Positions 8,639 through 17,222 of a stretch of 64,000 nt of DNA are shown here, piece by piece. Made by a program: the position numbers and the translations under genes. Each line of letters opens with the position of its first letter. The stretch's first letter is position 1. The notes beneath the pieces were generated by a model. The model was not told the DNA's origin. It ran no database searches and worked only from the letters and a program-made list of their open reading frames with translations. This DNA is from Actinomycetota bacterium (lineage in GTDB: Bacteria > Actinomycetota > Acidimicrobiia > Acidimicrobiales > Palsa-688). The DNA lies in contig JAJPKN010000068.1 in NCBI GenBank assembly GCA_021323695.1, forward strand, positions 62,001-126,000, in the 5' to 3' direction.

Positions 8639-10087
8639 GTGGCCAGTTTGTTCCCCGAGGGCCAGTTCGCCCCCGCCCCTGTTGGGCCCGGCAGGGCCAG
8701 CGCGCCCCGAGGGCGTAGCCGGCGGGCCGAGGCGGCCGAGCAGGCCGCCCCCGAGGAGGCCGAGGGCCCGGCGCGGCCGGGGAAGGCCCCTTTGGCTGAC
8801 CGCATGAGGCCCGAGAGCCTGGACGAGATGGTGGGCCAGGAGCACCTGCTGGGCCCCGGCCGGCCCCTGCGTGCCCTCATAGAGGCGGACCGGCTGTCTT
8901 CCATGGTTCTCTGGGGCCCTCCGGGTTCGGGCAAGACCACTCTGGCCCGCCTGGTGGCCCGGGCGACCAGGCGGGCGTTCGTGGGCATGTCGGCCGTGTC
9001 CGCGGGGGTGAAGGACGTGCGCGAGGTGCTCGTCGAGGCCCGCCGGCGCCTGGCCGAGCGGGGCCAGGGCACCATTTTGTTCTTGGACGAGGTGCACCGC
9101 TTCAACCGGGCCCAGCAGGACGCATTGCTGCCCTCGGTGGAGGCGGGCGAGCTGACCCTGGTCGGGGCCACCACGGAGAACCCGTTCTTTTCGGTCAACC
9201 CGCCGTTGCTGTCCCGCAGCACCCTTTTCCGCCTGGAGCCCCTGTCGATGGGAGCGCTGCTGGTCCTGTTGCGCCGGGCACTGGGGCGCGAGGGCGCGTC
9301 TGCCACTGAGGAGGCGCTGGTGCGCTTGGCCCACCTCGTGGAGGGCGATGCCCGGGCGGCCCTCACCAGCCTGGAGGTCGCGATCGCGATAGCCGCGTCC
9401 CGCCAAGCCGGTGCCGGGGGGCCAGGGGGGCCCCAGGCGGTCCCGGAGGTCACGGTGGGCGACGTGGAGGCGGCCCGGGGCGCACGCGCCCTGCAGTACG
9501 GGTTGGACGAGCACTACGACGTCGTCAGCGCGTTCATAAAAAGCGTCCGGGGCTCTGACCCAGACGCCGGGCTCTACTGGCTGGCTCGCATGTTGGAAGC
9601 GGGCGAGGACGCCCGCTTCATCGCTCGGCGCCTGGTCATCTTGGCCAGCGAGGACGTGGGCATGGCTGACCCCACCGGCCTGTTGGTGGCGGACGCCGCC
9701 GCCCGGGCTGTCGAGGTGGTGGGCCTGCCCGAGGCCCAGCTCAACCTGGCCCATGCAGTCGTGTACCTGGCCAACGCGCCCAAGTCCAACTCGGTGACCG
9801 TCGCTTTGGGCCGGGCGCGCGACGACGTGGTGGAGGTGCAGGGCGCGGTGGCCCGGGGCGAGGCTTTGGGCGGTGGTGCCCGGGTGCCGGTGCACCTGCG
9901 AGACGCCCACTACCCGGGGGCAGCGCGCCTCGGGCACGGCGAAGGCTACATCTACCCCCACAACGAGCCCGGCGGGTGGGCCGAGCAACAGTACCGGCCC
10001 GGCCACCTCCAGGGCCATGTCTACTGGGAGCCGACCGGGCGGGGCCGTGACGTGCGCCGCTCGCCGGGCCAGCGAGGCGAGCCGTAA
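8639..10087 (+). CDS. rarA: replication-associated recombination protein RarA (MgsA), AAA+ ATPase
   Basis: RarA is an AAA+ ATPase of the clamp-loader type acting at stalled replication forks. The Walker A motif WGPPGSGKTT is at about residue 91-100 and Walker B ILFLDEVHRFNRAQQDALL near 145; the sensor region VGATTENPFFSVNPPLLSR is highly conserved. The C-terminal part (KSVRGSDPDAGLYWLARML, NLAHAVVYLANAPKSN) is the RarA tetramerisation domain. The GTG at 8639 has a strong GAGGAGG seven bases upstream and gives 482 residues; the first 50 residues are Ala/Pro/Arg-rich. It follows rel by 23 bases. Confidence 0.95.
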   Translation: MASLFPEGQFAPAPVGPGRASAPRGRSRRAEAAEQAAPEEAEGPARPGKAPLADRMRPESLDEMVGQEHLLGPGRPLRALIEADRLSSMVLWGPPGSGKTTLARLVARATRRAFVGMSAVSAGVKDVREVLVEARRRLAERGQGTILFLDEVHRFNRAQQDALLPSVEAGELTLVGATTENPFFSVNPPLLSRSTLFRLEPLSMGALLVLLRRALGREGASATEEALVRLAHLVEGDARAALTSLEVAIAIAASRQAGAGGPGGPQAVPEVTVGDVEAARGARALQYGLDEHYDVVSAFIKSVRGSDPDAGLYWLARMLEAGEDARFIARRLVILASEDVGMADPTGLLVADAAARAVEVVGLPEAQLNLAHAVVYLANAPKSNSVTVALGRARDDVVEVQGAVARGEALGGGARVPVHLRDAHYPGAARLGHGEGYIYPHNEPGGWAEQQYRPGHLQGHVYWEPTGRGRDVRRSPGQRGEP

Positions 10088-10098
10088 GCTGCAGGCCT

Positions 10099-10623
10099 GT
10101 GCTCCTGGTGACCTTGGTGCCGAGCGGGCAGGGAGCCGCCTGGCCGGTGGCGGCCACCGACGCCGTAGTCGTGGGGGTCACCGTACTGGCCACCTTGTTG
10201 CTCTTGGGGCTGGTGGTTGCCGTCGTGCACCTGCTGCGGGCCGCCCGCCAACTGCGGCGGGAGGCAGCCCGGCTGGCTGAGGAGGCGCAGCGGCTGCTGG
10301 GCGAGCTGGGCCAGACGGTGCAGCAGGCGGGCCGGGAGATCGAACGGGTGGACCGCATGGTGGGCAGTGCCGAGGCCATCAGCGAGGCCGTCGGGTCGGC
10401 CTCCCGCCTGGTGGGCGGGGCCGTGACCGGGCCGTTGATCAAGGCCGTGGCCCTGGGCTCCGGCCTGGTGCGCGGCCTGCGCCGCCTGCGCCAAGGCGTG
10501 GCGCCGCTGCCACCGCCGCTCCCGGAGGGGCCGCCGACGGCCACCGGGGGCCGCCGGCGCCGGGGCCGGGCCCGCCGTGCCACCCGGGACGCGGCCAACC
10601 GGGCCCGGACCAAGGCCCGCTGA
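10099..10623 (+). CDS. DUF948-like membrane protein
   Basis: This 174-residue protein has a short outside lead, one membrane helix at about residues 17-39 (AVVVGVTVLATLLLLGLVVA) and then a long amphipathic, coiled-coil-like helix (REAARLAEEAQRLLGELGQ). It ends in a basic, Arg-rich tail. This layout and its place between rarA and alaS match the DUF948 proteins found there in other Actinobacteria. The function of that family is not established. The start is GTG and its TGA overlaps the next ATG by one base, so the two small genes are probably coupled. Confidence 0.75.
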   Translation: MLLVTLVPSGQGAAWPVAATDAVVVGVTVLATLLLLGLVVAVVHLLRAARQLRREAARLAEEAQRLLGELGQTVQQAGREIERVDRMVGSAEAISEAVGSASRLVGGAVTGPLIKAVALGSGLVRGLRRLRQGVAPLPPPLPEGPPTATGGRRRRGRARRATRDAANRARTKAR

Positions 10624-10988
10624 TGCCCCGGCGGCTCACGTGGCTGGGGGTCGGGCTGGTGGCGGGAGCCGGGGCCTCCAAGTGGGTGGAACGCAAGGTC
10701 CGCCAGCGGGTGAGGCGCTACCTGCCGGCGGCTGGCTTGTTGGCCAGCCTGCCGGGGAGGGTAGCCAGCCTGCCGGGGAGGGTAGCCAGCCTGCCGGGGA
10801 GGGTGGCCGGCAGCGCCCGCTCGGCGGCCGCACGCGCCGGCCAAGGGCTCAAAGAGGCGGCTCAAGAGGCCCGGGTGGGCATGGTGGAGAAAGAAGCGCA
10901 GCTACGTGCCCAGTTGTGGGGCCGGCCCCAGGGGCCCGGGCCAGCCGCCGAGGGGGGTGCCCACGGGGCCGGTGCCGGCGGGGGCTAA
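10623..10988 (+). CDS. DUF6167-like small protein
   Basis: A 121-residue protein opening with a glycine-rich hydrophobic stretch (LTWLGVGLVAGAGASKWV) followed by a basic region and an amphipathic helix ending in VGMVEKEAQLRAQLWG. The ending resembles the MAEREAELRAAL region of the actinobacterial DUF6167 proteins, which sit just upstream of alaS. Residues about 41-61 are three perfect copies of a seven-residue unit (ASLPGRV) produced by a 21-base tandem repeat. Function unknown; family assignment rests on position and weak sequence likeness. Confidence 0.65.
   Translation: MPRRLTWLGVGLVAGAGASKWVERKVRQRVRRYLPAAGLLASLPGRVASLPGRVASLPGRVAGSARSAAARAGQGLKEAAQEARVGMVEKEAQLRAQLWGRPQGPGPAAEGGAHGAGAGGG
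10743..10805 (+). repeat. three tandem 21-bp units
   Basis: Units 10743-10763, 10764-10784 and 10785-10805 are identical except for the final base of the third. Being a multiple of three they keep the reading frame and add a repeated seven-residue segment to the DUF6167-like protein. Near-perfect identity suggests recent expansion. Confidence 0.92.
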
Positions 10989-10991
10989 CCT
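10986..10991 (+). promoter_or_regulatory. putative -10 element for alaS
   Basis: TAACCT (TAnnnT pattern) ends eight bases before the alaS ATG at 11000, and there is no ribosome-binding site in between. A leaderless alaS transcript is plausible. The box overlaps the TAA stop of the preceding gene. Confidence 0.35.
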
Positions 10992-10999
10992 TGTAGCAG

Positions 11000-13708
11000 A
11001 TGGACGCTAACGGGTTTCGTCGCGCCTACTTGGACTTCTTCGTCGCCCGAGGGCACACCGAGGTGCCGTCGGCGGGGCTCGTGCCCCACCACCCGCGGGC
11101 CCCGCTTTTCACCAATGCAGGCATGAACCAGTTCATACCCTATTTCCTGGGCGAGGAGATCCCGCCGTACAAAAGGGCGACCACCGCTCAAAAATGTGTC
11201 CGCGTCCGGGGCAAGCACGACGACATCGACCAGGTCGGCCGTTCGCCCAAGCACCTCAGCTTCTTCGAGATGCTGGGCAACTTCAGCTTCGGGGACTACT
11301 TCAAGGCGGAGGCGATCGGGTGGGCCTGGGAGTTCGTCACCGAGGTGGTCGGCTTGGGCCCTGACCGCCTGTGGGTGACGGTGCACGTGGACGACGACGA
11401 AGCGGCGGGCATATGGGCCGATGCCGTGGGCGTGCCGCCCGAGCGCATCCAGCGGGCAGGGGCCGACAACTTCTGGGAAATGGGCGACACCGGCCCTTGC
11501 GGGCCGTGCTCGGAGATCCATTTCGACCGGGGGGAAGACTGGGGCGAAGGCGGGGGCCCGGTGGGCGGGAGCGAGCAACGTTACGTGGAGCTGTGGAACC
11601 TGGTCTTCCCCCAGTACGACCGGCAGAAGGACGGCGAGCTGGTGCCCTTGGCCAAGCCAGGGATCGACACCGGGGCGGGCTTCGAGCGGTTCCTGGCCGT
11701 GGTCGAGGGCGTCCCTACCATTTGGGAGACAGACGTCCTGCGCCCGCTGGTCGAAGCGGCCGAGTCCGTGACCGGCCATAGCTATGGGCGCGACCCCGAG
11801 GTGGACGTGAGCTTGAGGGTGCTGGCAGACCATGCCCGGGCCATGTCGTTCCTCATATCTGACGGGGTGTTCCCGTCCAACGAGGACCGGGGGTACGTCC
11901 TCCGGCGGATAATCCGGCGAGCCGTGCTGAAGGCCAGCTCGCTGGGGGCGCAGCGCCTGGTGTGCCCGGCCATGGTGCAAGCCGTGGTGGACGTCATGGG
12001 CCAGGCCTACCCGAGCTTGGCCAAGGACGCCGACTTCGTGGCCAGCGTGGCCTCTCGGGAAGAAGAACGCTTCCGGGCCAACTTGCGTTCGGGCATGTCC
12101 CTGCTGGACGCGGAGCTGGCGGACGGGGGCGAAGTGAGCGGCGAGGCAGCTTTCAAGTTGCACGACACCCATGGCTTCCCCATCGAGCTGACTCGGGAAA
12201 TTGCCGAGTCTCGGGGTGCCCGGGTGGACTACGACGGGTTTTCGGCCGCCATGGAGCGCCAACGCGAACAGTCCCGACAAGCAAGCAAGGGGCAGGTTGG
12301 CACGGACGAGGCCAACCTGAGGGCCTACCGGGAGATCCTGGAGCAGTTCGGGCCATCGGTCTTCACCGGCTACGAGGGGACCGAGGGCGAGGGGCGGGTG
12401 CTGGCGGTGCTGGCCGGGACCGAGCCCGGACAAGTGGAGATCTTCTTGGACCGCACGCCGTTCTATGCCGAGGCAGGCGGCCAGGTGGGCGACACGGGCA
12501 CCATTTCCACGAGCAGCGGACGGGCGCGGGTGACCGATACGACCAGCGCCCTGCCCGGCTTGCACCGCCACGTGGCGGTTATCGAGCAGGGCACGGTGGA
12601 GGCAGGCCAGCAGGCACGGGCGGTGGTGGACGCCGAGCGCCGGGCGGCTATCCGGCGGAACCACACGGGTACCCACCTGCTGCACTGGGCCCTGCGCCAG
12701 GTGCTGGGGCCGCACGTGAAGCAGCAAGGTTCGCTGGTGGCCCCCGACCGCCTGCGTTTCGACTTCACCCACTACGCGCCGGTGAGCCGGGCCGAGCTGG
12801 ACCAGGTCGAGGACCTGGTCAATGCCCAGGTGCTGGCCGACATGATGGTGACCACCGAGGAGCTGCCCCGGGCCGAAGCCGAGGCCAAGGGGGCCATCGC
12901 CTTTTTTGGCGACAAGTACGGCGAGGTGGTGCGTGTCGTCCACGCTGGGGAGCACTCGGTCGAGCTGTGCGGGGGCACCCATGTGGAGCGGCTGGGCATG
13001 GTGGGGCCGTTGGAGGTGGTCTCGGAGAGCTCCATCGGTGCCAACCTGCGCCGGGTAGAGGCCTTGACCGGCACGGCCACGCTGGAACGGCTGCGGGCCA
13101 ACGAAGCCCGCCTGGCCCAGGCGGCCAGCCTGCTCAAGGCCCCACCCGAGGAGCTGGTCGCGGCCATCGAGCGCCGGCTGGCTGAGCACCGGGCGGTCCA
13201 GGAGGAGCTGCGCGCCGCCCGGCGAGAGGCCCTGGTCGCCGAGGCCGCCGCGCTGGCGGCTTCGGTGGGGCCGGAGGGCGCGGTGGTGGCCCGGCGCGAC
13301 GGCCTGAGCCCGGAGGGCTTGCGGGAGCTGGCTGTGGCCGTGCGTTCCTATCCGGGGGTGAGGGCGGTCGTCCTGGGTGGCTGCCCGGAGGACGCCAAGG
13401 TGTCCCTGGTGGCGGCGGTGGCCAAGGGCCATGTGCCCGACGCCCCCGAGCTGGTGGCCAAGGCGGCTCGAGTGGTGGGCGGCGGCGGGGGAGGCCGCAA
13501 CCCGGAACTGGCCATGGCCGGGGGGAGGGGCGCCGAGCACCTGGACGAGGCGCTGGAGGTTGCCCGGGTCATGCTGCAGGGGGGCGCTGGGGCGGCCACG
13601 GCTAGGGGCGCCGGGGCGGCCACGGCTAGGGGCGCCGGGGCGGCGACGGGTGCAGGGACGGGCAGGGGAGCGGGCACGGTCAGAGCGACCAAAGAGGGGG
13701 ACAGTTGA
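11000..13708 (+). CDS. alaS: alanine--tRNA ligase
   Basis: AlaRS charges tRNA-Ala. At 902 residues it is full length. The catalytic domain has PLFTNAGMNQF, FEMLGNFSFGDYFK and MGDTGPCGPCSEIHFD. The editing domain has the zinc/editing motif HTGTHLLH (about 555-562) and CGGTHVE (C657, H661). The C-terminal DHHA1 domain ends with GGGRNPELAMAGGRG. A Gly/Ala/Arg tail of about 40 residues follows, built from in-frame 24-base repeats. ATG at 11000 lacks a ribosome-binding site. It heads the alaS-ruvX-mltG-aroE block. Confidence 0.97.
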   Translation: MDANGFRRAYLDFFVARGHTEVPSAGLVPHHPRAPLFTNAGMNQFIPYFLGEEIPPYKRATTAQKCVRVRGKHDDIDQVGRSPKHLSFFEMLGNFSFGDYFKAEAIGWAWEFVTEVVGLGPDRLWVTVHVDDDEAAGIWADAVGVPPERIQRAGADNFWEMGDTGPCGPCSEIHFDRGEDWGEGGGPVGGSEQRYVELWNLVFPQYDRQKDGELVPLAKPGIDTGAGFERFLAVVEGVPTIWETDVLRPLVEAAESVTGHSYGRDPEVDVSLRVLADHARAMSFLISDGVFPSNEDRGYVLRRIIRRAVLKASSLGAQRLVCPAMVQAVVDVMGQAYPSLAKDADFVASVASREEERFRANLRSGMSLLDAELADGGEVSGEAAFKLHDTHGFPIELTREIAESRGARVDYDGFSAAMERQREQSRQASKGQVGTDEANLRAYREILEQFGPSVFTGYEGTEGEGRVLAVLAGTEPGQVEIFLDRTPFYAEAGGQVGDTGTISTSSGRARVTDTTSALPGLHRHVAVIEQGTVEAGQQARAVVDAERRAAIRRNHTGTHLLHWALRQVLGPHVKQQGSLVAPDRLRFDFTHYAPVSRAELDQVEDLVNAQVLADMMVTTEELPRAEAEAKGAIAFFGDKYGEVVRVVHAGEHSVELCGGTHVERLGMVGPLEVVSESSIGANLRRVEALTGTATLERLRANEARLAQAASLLKAPPEELVAAIERRLAEHRAVQEELRAARREALVAEAAALAASVGPEGAVVARRDGLSPEGLRELAVAVRSYPGVRAVVLGGCPEDAKVSLVAAVAKGHVPDAPELVAKAARVVGGGGGGRNPELAMAGGRGAEHLDEALEVARVMLQGGAGAATARGAGAATARGAGAATGAGTGRGAGTVRATKEGDS
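13589..13652 (+). repeat. 24-bp in-frame tandem repeat in the alaS tail
   Basis: Two identical 24-base units (13589-13612, 13613-13636) and a partial third encode GAATARGA copies at the very C-terminus of AlaRS. The repeat lies beyond the conserved C-terminal domain. Confidence 0.88.
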
Positions 13709-14190
13709 GCGAGTTGAGCGGTGTGAGCGGTGTGAGCGGGGCCCTGGGCGGGCCAGGGCGGGCGATGGGGGTCGACCTCGGTGCTCGGCGGATAGGCGTG
13801 GCCGTGTCCGACGACCGGCGGCGGGTAGCCACGGCCCTCACCGTGCTGGCCAGGGGCGCGTCGATGGCTGAGGACCACGCCCGCCTGGCCGGCTTGGTGG
13901 GCGAGACGGGGGCGAAGGTGGTGGTGGTGGGCCTTCCCCTGTCGCTGTCAGGGGGGTTCGGGCCTACTGCCCAGGCGGTTCAGGGGGAGCTTGCCACCCT
14001 GCGCCAGGCGCTGGGCGTACCGGTCGTGGCCAGCGACGAGAGGTTCACCACTTTCATTGCTCGGCGCGCGCTGGCGTCGGGCGGGAGGAGGCGGGCGCTG
14101 CGCCGGGAGGTGCTGGACCACATGGCTGCTGCTGCCATCTTGCAGACCTGGCTGGACAAGCAGCGAGCCGGGAGCCTCAGTGAGCCGTAG
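13705..14190 (+). CDS. ruvX: Holliday junction resolvase-like protein YqgF/RuvX
   Basis: An RNase H-fold protein of the YqgF family, linked to 16S rRNA 5' processing in other bacteria. Key segments are VDLGARRIGVAVSD (first catalytic Asp), VVVVGLPLSLSGGFGPTA, ASDERFTT and REVLDHMAAAAILQTWLD (last acidic residue). The TTG at 13705 overlaps the alaS TGA and has AGAGGGGG upstream, so it is preferred (161 residues). The ATG at 13765 would give 141 residues, near the usual family size. The first 20 codons come from short GAGCGGTGT-type repeats. Confidence 0.92.
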   Translation: MSELSGVSGVSGALGGPGRAMGVDLGARRIGVAVSDDRRRVATALTVLARGASMAEDHARLAGLVGETGAKVVVVGLPLSLSGGFGPTAQAVQGELATLRQALGVPVVASDERFTTFIARRALASGGRRRALRREVLDHMAAAAILQTWLDKQRAGSLSEP

Positions 14191-15747
14191 GTGAGCGGGG
14201 CGGAGAGGCCCTACTGGGCTGGTGATAGCCCTGCAGAGGGGCGCTCCCCGCTTGGGCCCGGGCTGGCCGAGCCCGGTCCTAGGGCTTTCTTTGCCCTGGT
14301 AGAGCAATCTCCGTCCGGAAAAGTGACCGGGAGGGGCTCTTTTGGGACAGAGAACCACTTATCATGGCAAAAAACGGCGGGGGATGACGGGCAGCAAGCA
14401 GTTCTAGCCACCCGGGACGCCACGCAGAGTGAGCCAACTGGGCCCGCCGACGCGATAGGTGGGCAAGTGGGGGCGGGGGCCGGGCTGAGGGGCGGACCAG
14501 GCGGCCCAGCTGAGGCTGCAGGACCAGACGGCCCAGCCGAGGCTGCAGGGCCAGCCGGCCCGGCCGCCGCTGCTGGGGCGGCGGGCGCTCCGGGCTGCCA
14601 GCCACCAACCCAGGCCAGGCCGGTGGTGCCCGAGCCCGCCGAGGCGGAGCCTGTCGGGCCGCTGCCAACCGAGCCGCAGCCGCAGGCGCAGGCAACCGAG
14701 CTGCAGCCAAGCGGGCACCGGCCCAAGAGGCGCCAGCGCTGGCGCGTCGTGGTGGCCGCGGTGGCGGTCGCTGTCGTCGTCGTCGGCGCCATTGGCTACG
14801 TACGGGTGAGCCACGACATCAACCCGCCCGGGCCACCTGGCCCCGTGGTGACAGTGGTGGTGCCCCAGGGTGCGTCGACGCTGGAGATAGCCCACATACT
14901 GGCCAAGGCCGGGGTGGTCCACGAGCCCGACCTGTTCGAGCTGTACTTGAAGCTCAAGGGCGGAGGGCCATTGCTGGCCGGCACCTACCATTTGGCCACC
15001 AACGAGAGCTACGCGGCGGTCATCAGGGCGCTCCAGCGCGGGCCGGTGCTGGTGACGGAGAAATTGGTGGTGCCGGAGGGCTACACGGTCGCCCAGATCG
15101 CCGCCGCGGTGAGCCGGCTGCGAGGGGTGGGCATCTCCGCCCAGGCGTTCTTGAAGGCAGCCACCAGCGGTGAGGTGCGCTCACCCTACGAACCAGCGGG
15201 CGCCAACGACTTGGAAGGCCTGCTGTTCCCTGCTACCTACCCGGTCCAGCCGGGTGAGGGCGCGGTGGACCTCGTCACCTACATGGTGCAGACCTTCGAC
15301 GAGCACGCTCAGCAGCTGAGGTTGGCCCAGCGCGCCCGCCGCTTGGGCTTCACCCCCTACCAGGTGGTGACGGTCGCCTCCATCGTGGAAAGGGAAGCCA
15401 AGTTGCAAGCGGACCGGGGCCCTATCGCCAGCGTCATCTACAACCGCCTGGCCCGGGGCATACCTATCGGCGCGGACTCCACCCTGTTGTACGGGCTAGG
15501 CAACCCGACGGGCCCGGTGAACTTCGATGCCCCCAACCCCTACAACACCCGTCTGCACCTGGGCCTGCCCCCCACGGCCATATCGAACCCCGGGGTGGCG
15601 TCGCTGGAGGCGGCCCTGGCCCCCCCCAAGACCACCTACCTGTACTGGGTAGAGGTGAACCCGGACGGCAAGATGGGGTTCGCCTCGACCGCCGCTCAGT
15701 TCGACCGCCTGCGTGCCGAGTGCCGGGCCGCGGGCCTGGGCTGTTGA
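14191..15747 (+). CDS. mltG: endolytic transglycosylase MltG (YceG)
   Basis: MltG is a membrane-bound lytic transglycosylase that cuts nascent peptidoglycan strands and so limits glycan length. The protein has 518 residues. A cytoplasmic N-terminus of about 185 residues is Gly/Ala/Pro-rich, one membrane helix lies at about 187-205 (VVVAAVAVAVVVVGAIGYV), and the extracytoplasmic domain follows. The active-site segment is ASIVEREAK (about 396-404) with the catalytic Glu, then DSTLLYG and LGLPPTAISNPG. The GTG start follows directly on the ruvX TAG. The N-terminal extension contains repeats such as GPAEAAGPDGPAEAAG. Internal starts are possible but the helix and domain are certain. Confidence 0.95.
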   Translation: MSGAERPYWAGDSPAEGRSPLGPGLAEPGPRAFFALVEQSPSGKVTGRGSFGTENHLSWQKTAGDDGQQAVLATRDATQSEPTGPADAIGGQVGAGAGLRGGPGGPAEAAGPDGPAEAAGPAGPAAAAGAAGAPGCQPPTQARPVVPEPAEAEPVGPLPTEPQPQAQATELQPSGHRPKRRQRWRVVVAAVAVAVVVVGAIGYVRVSHDINPPGPPGPVVTVVVPQGASTLEIAHILAKAGVVHEPDLFELYLKLKGGGPLLAGTYHLATNESYAAVIRALQRGPVLVTEKLVVPEGYTVAQIAAAVSRLRGVGISAQAFLKAATSGEVRSPYEPAGANDLEGLLFPATYPVQPGEGAVDLVTYMVQTFDEHAQQLRLAQRARRLGFTPYQVVTVASIVEREAKLQADRGPIASVIYNRLARGIPIGADSTLLYGLGNPTGPVNFDAPNPYNTRLHLGLPPTAISNPGVASLEAALAPPKTTYLYWVEVNPDGKMGFASTAAQFDRLRAECRAAGLGC

Positions 15748-16016
15748 GCGAGCCCCACCTGCATGCTGCGGGCAGGGCCGACGCCCAAGCCGCCGAAAGC
15801 GCGGCTGGCGCCGGGGCCGCCACTGTGGGCACGACTGGCCCCCAGGCCGCGGCTGCGGGCACGTCCGGCGCCGAGGCCGCCGCCCAAGCCGCCGCGCCGC
15901 CCGGTACGAGCGCCCCTCAGCCTTCTCCCCATGCACCTCAGGCTCTTCGGTCTGTCCCTCGGGGGCCCCGTCGTCGGGCGGGCCAGCGCCCAACGGGCTG
16001 GCCAGGCGCGGCCAGC

Positions 16017-16994
16017 GTGGTGGCGGGGGTGATCGGTGACCCGGTGTCGCATTCGTTGTCCCCTGCCCTTCACAATGCTGCGTTCCGGGAGCTGGGCTTG
16101 GACTGGGTCTACGTAGCCTTCCCCGTCCCTGCCGGCCGGGGACAGGCGGCGGTGGCGGCCATGGCGGACCTGGGCATCCGGGGCTTGTCGGTGACCATGC
16201 CTCACAAGGCGCCTGCCGCGGCTGCCTGCCACCGCCTGAGCTCGGTCGCCCAGCGCCTGGGGGTGGCCAACACGGTGGCCAACGTGGGGGGGCAGCTGGT
16301 AGGGGACAGCACCGACGGGGCGGGGTTCCTCAGCTCGTTGGCCGACCAGGGCTGGGCGCCGGAGGGCAAGAGGTGCCTGGTGCTGGGTGCCGGCGGAGCT
16401 GCCCGGGCCGTCGTCCTGGCCCTGGCCGAAGCGGGCGCCGCAGCCGTGGTAGTGGTGGCCCGCCGCCACGAGCAAGCCTCGGAGACGGCTTCCCTGGCCG
16501 GCCGGGTGGGGTCGGTGGGGCTGGTGGAGGCGGTGGGGGAGGCTGACCTGGTGGTCAACGCCACGCCGGTGGGCATGGAAGGCGTAGGCATGGGGGGGGT
16601 AGGCATGGGGGGGGTAGGCATGGGGGGGGTAGGCATGGAGGCGGTGAGCCCCGAGGGGCCCGGCCGACGGGCACGGGGCAGCCGGCGGGCGCTCCCCTTC
16701 GGCTTGGACCCCCGCCGCCTGGGGCCGGGGCAACTTGTCGCCGACTTGGTGTACGCCCCTGCCACTACCCCTCTGCTGGCCGCTGCCCGTCGGGCGGGCG
16801 CGGCTACCTGCAACGGCTTGGGGATGCTAGTCCACCAAGCTGCCCGCCAGGTCACCATCTGGACGGGCACCCAGGCACCCGTGGCGGCCATGTCAGCCGC
16901 CGCCCTACAGGAGCTGAGGAGGCGAGCCGAGCAGGCGGGGCGCAGCGTCGAGGCCCGGGCCGGGGAGCGGGCCGGCCACCCCGCAGGAGCCTAG
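16017..16994 (+). CDS. aroE: shikimate 5-dehydrogenase
   Basis: AroE reduces 3-dehydroshikimate to shikimate with NADPH. Signatures are GDPVSHSLSPALHN, GLSVTMPHK (catalytic Lys, about residue 63), STDGAGF (catalytic Asp), the nucleotide-binding VLGAGGAARAVVLAL and NATPVGM. Directly after NATPVGM the conserved motif is expanded into repeated VGMGG units, an odd insertion in a core enzyme. GTG 16017 starts just before the conserved domain (325 residues). A TTG at 15744 overlapping the mltG stop is in frame and would add a 91-residue Ala/Gly/Pro lead; it cannot be excluded, because ruvX uses the same TTGA arrangement. Bases 15748-16016 otherwise hold nothing recognisable. Confidence 0.9.
   Translation: MVAGVIGDPVSHSLSPALHNAAFRELGLDWVYVAFPVPAGRGQAAVAAMADLGIRGLSVTMPHKAPAAAACHRLSSVAQRLGVANTVANVGGQLVGDSTDGAGFLSSLADQGWAPEGKRCLVLGAGGAARAVVLALAEAGAAAVVVVARRHEQASETASLAGRVGSVGLVEAVGEADLVVNATPVGMEGVGMGGVGMGGVGMGGVGMEAVSPEGPGRRARGSRRALPFGLDPRRLGPGQLVADLVYAPATTPLLAAARRAGAATCNGLGMLVHQAARQVTIWTGTQAPVAAMSAAALQELRRRAEQAGRSVEARAGERAGHPAGA
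16584..16640 (+). repeat. 15-bp tandem repeat in aroE with G-rich tracts
   Basis: Three perfect 15-base units (16584-16598, 16599-16613, 16614-16628) and a partial fourth encode GVGMG copies beside the conserved NATPVGM motif. Each junction forms a run of eight G, yet the frame is intact. Confidence 0.92.
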
Positions 16995-17222
16995 GCCGGC
17001 TGCTTACGCAACGACCCGCGGCCACCGGGCCAAGGTGTGGGCGAGCTGCCTGGCAGGAGCGCGGGCGGGTTACCCGGCGGACATGTAGGCGCCGGCCCCT
17101 GCCCGCCGCCCTGCCCGCCGCCCTGCCGCCGGCCCCTGCAGGCGCCGGGCGGCCTTGCCGAGTTTTCTCAACTCCCCGAGCTGAGGTGCCGAAGTAGAAG
17201 ACCGTAGGCTACGGAGGTTGCC

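Noticed and set aside
10743-10805. Possible CRISPR-like array in the 21-bp repeats
   Set aside because: Units are directly adjacent without spacers, lie within a gene and keep its frame; no cas genes are near.
10985-13540. 851-residue reverse-strand open frame over alaS
   Set aside because: Complete overlap with a fully recognisable AlaRS; composition is that of a GC shadow.
15744-16016. aroE starting at TTG 15744 with a 91-residue extension
   Set aside because: Nothing in those residues resembles AroE and they are pure Ala/Gly/Pro sequence. Kept as an alternative in the gene entry because the TTGA overlap resembles ruvX.
16584-16640. Phase-variable switching of aroE through its G8 tracts
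   Set aside because: The frame is intact, the gene is a core biosynthetic enzyme, and the repeats change in steps of 15 bases, so length change without loss of function is more likely.
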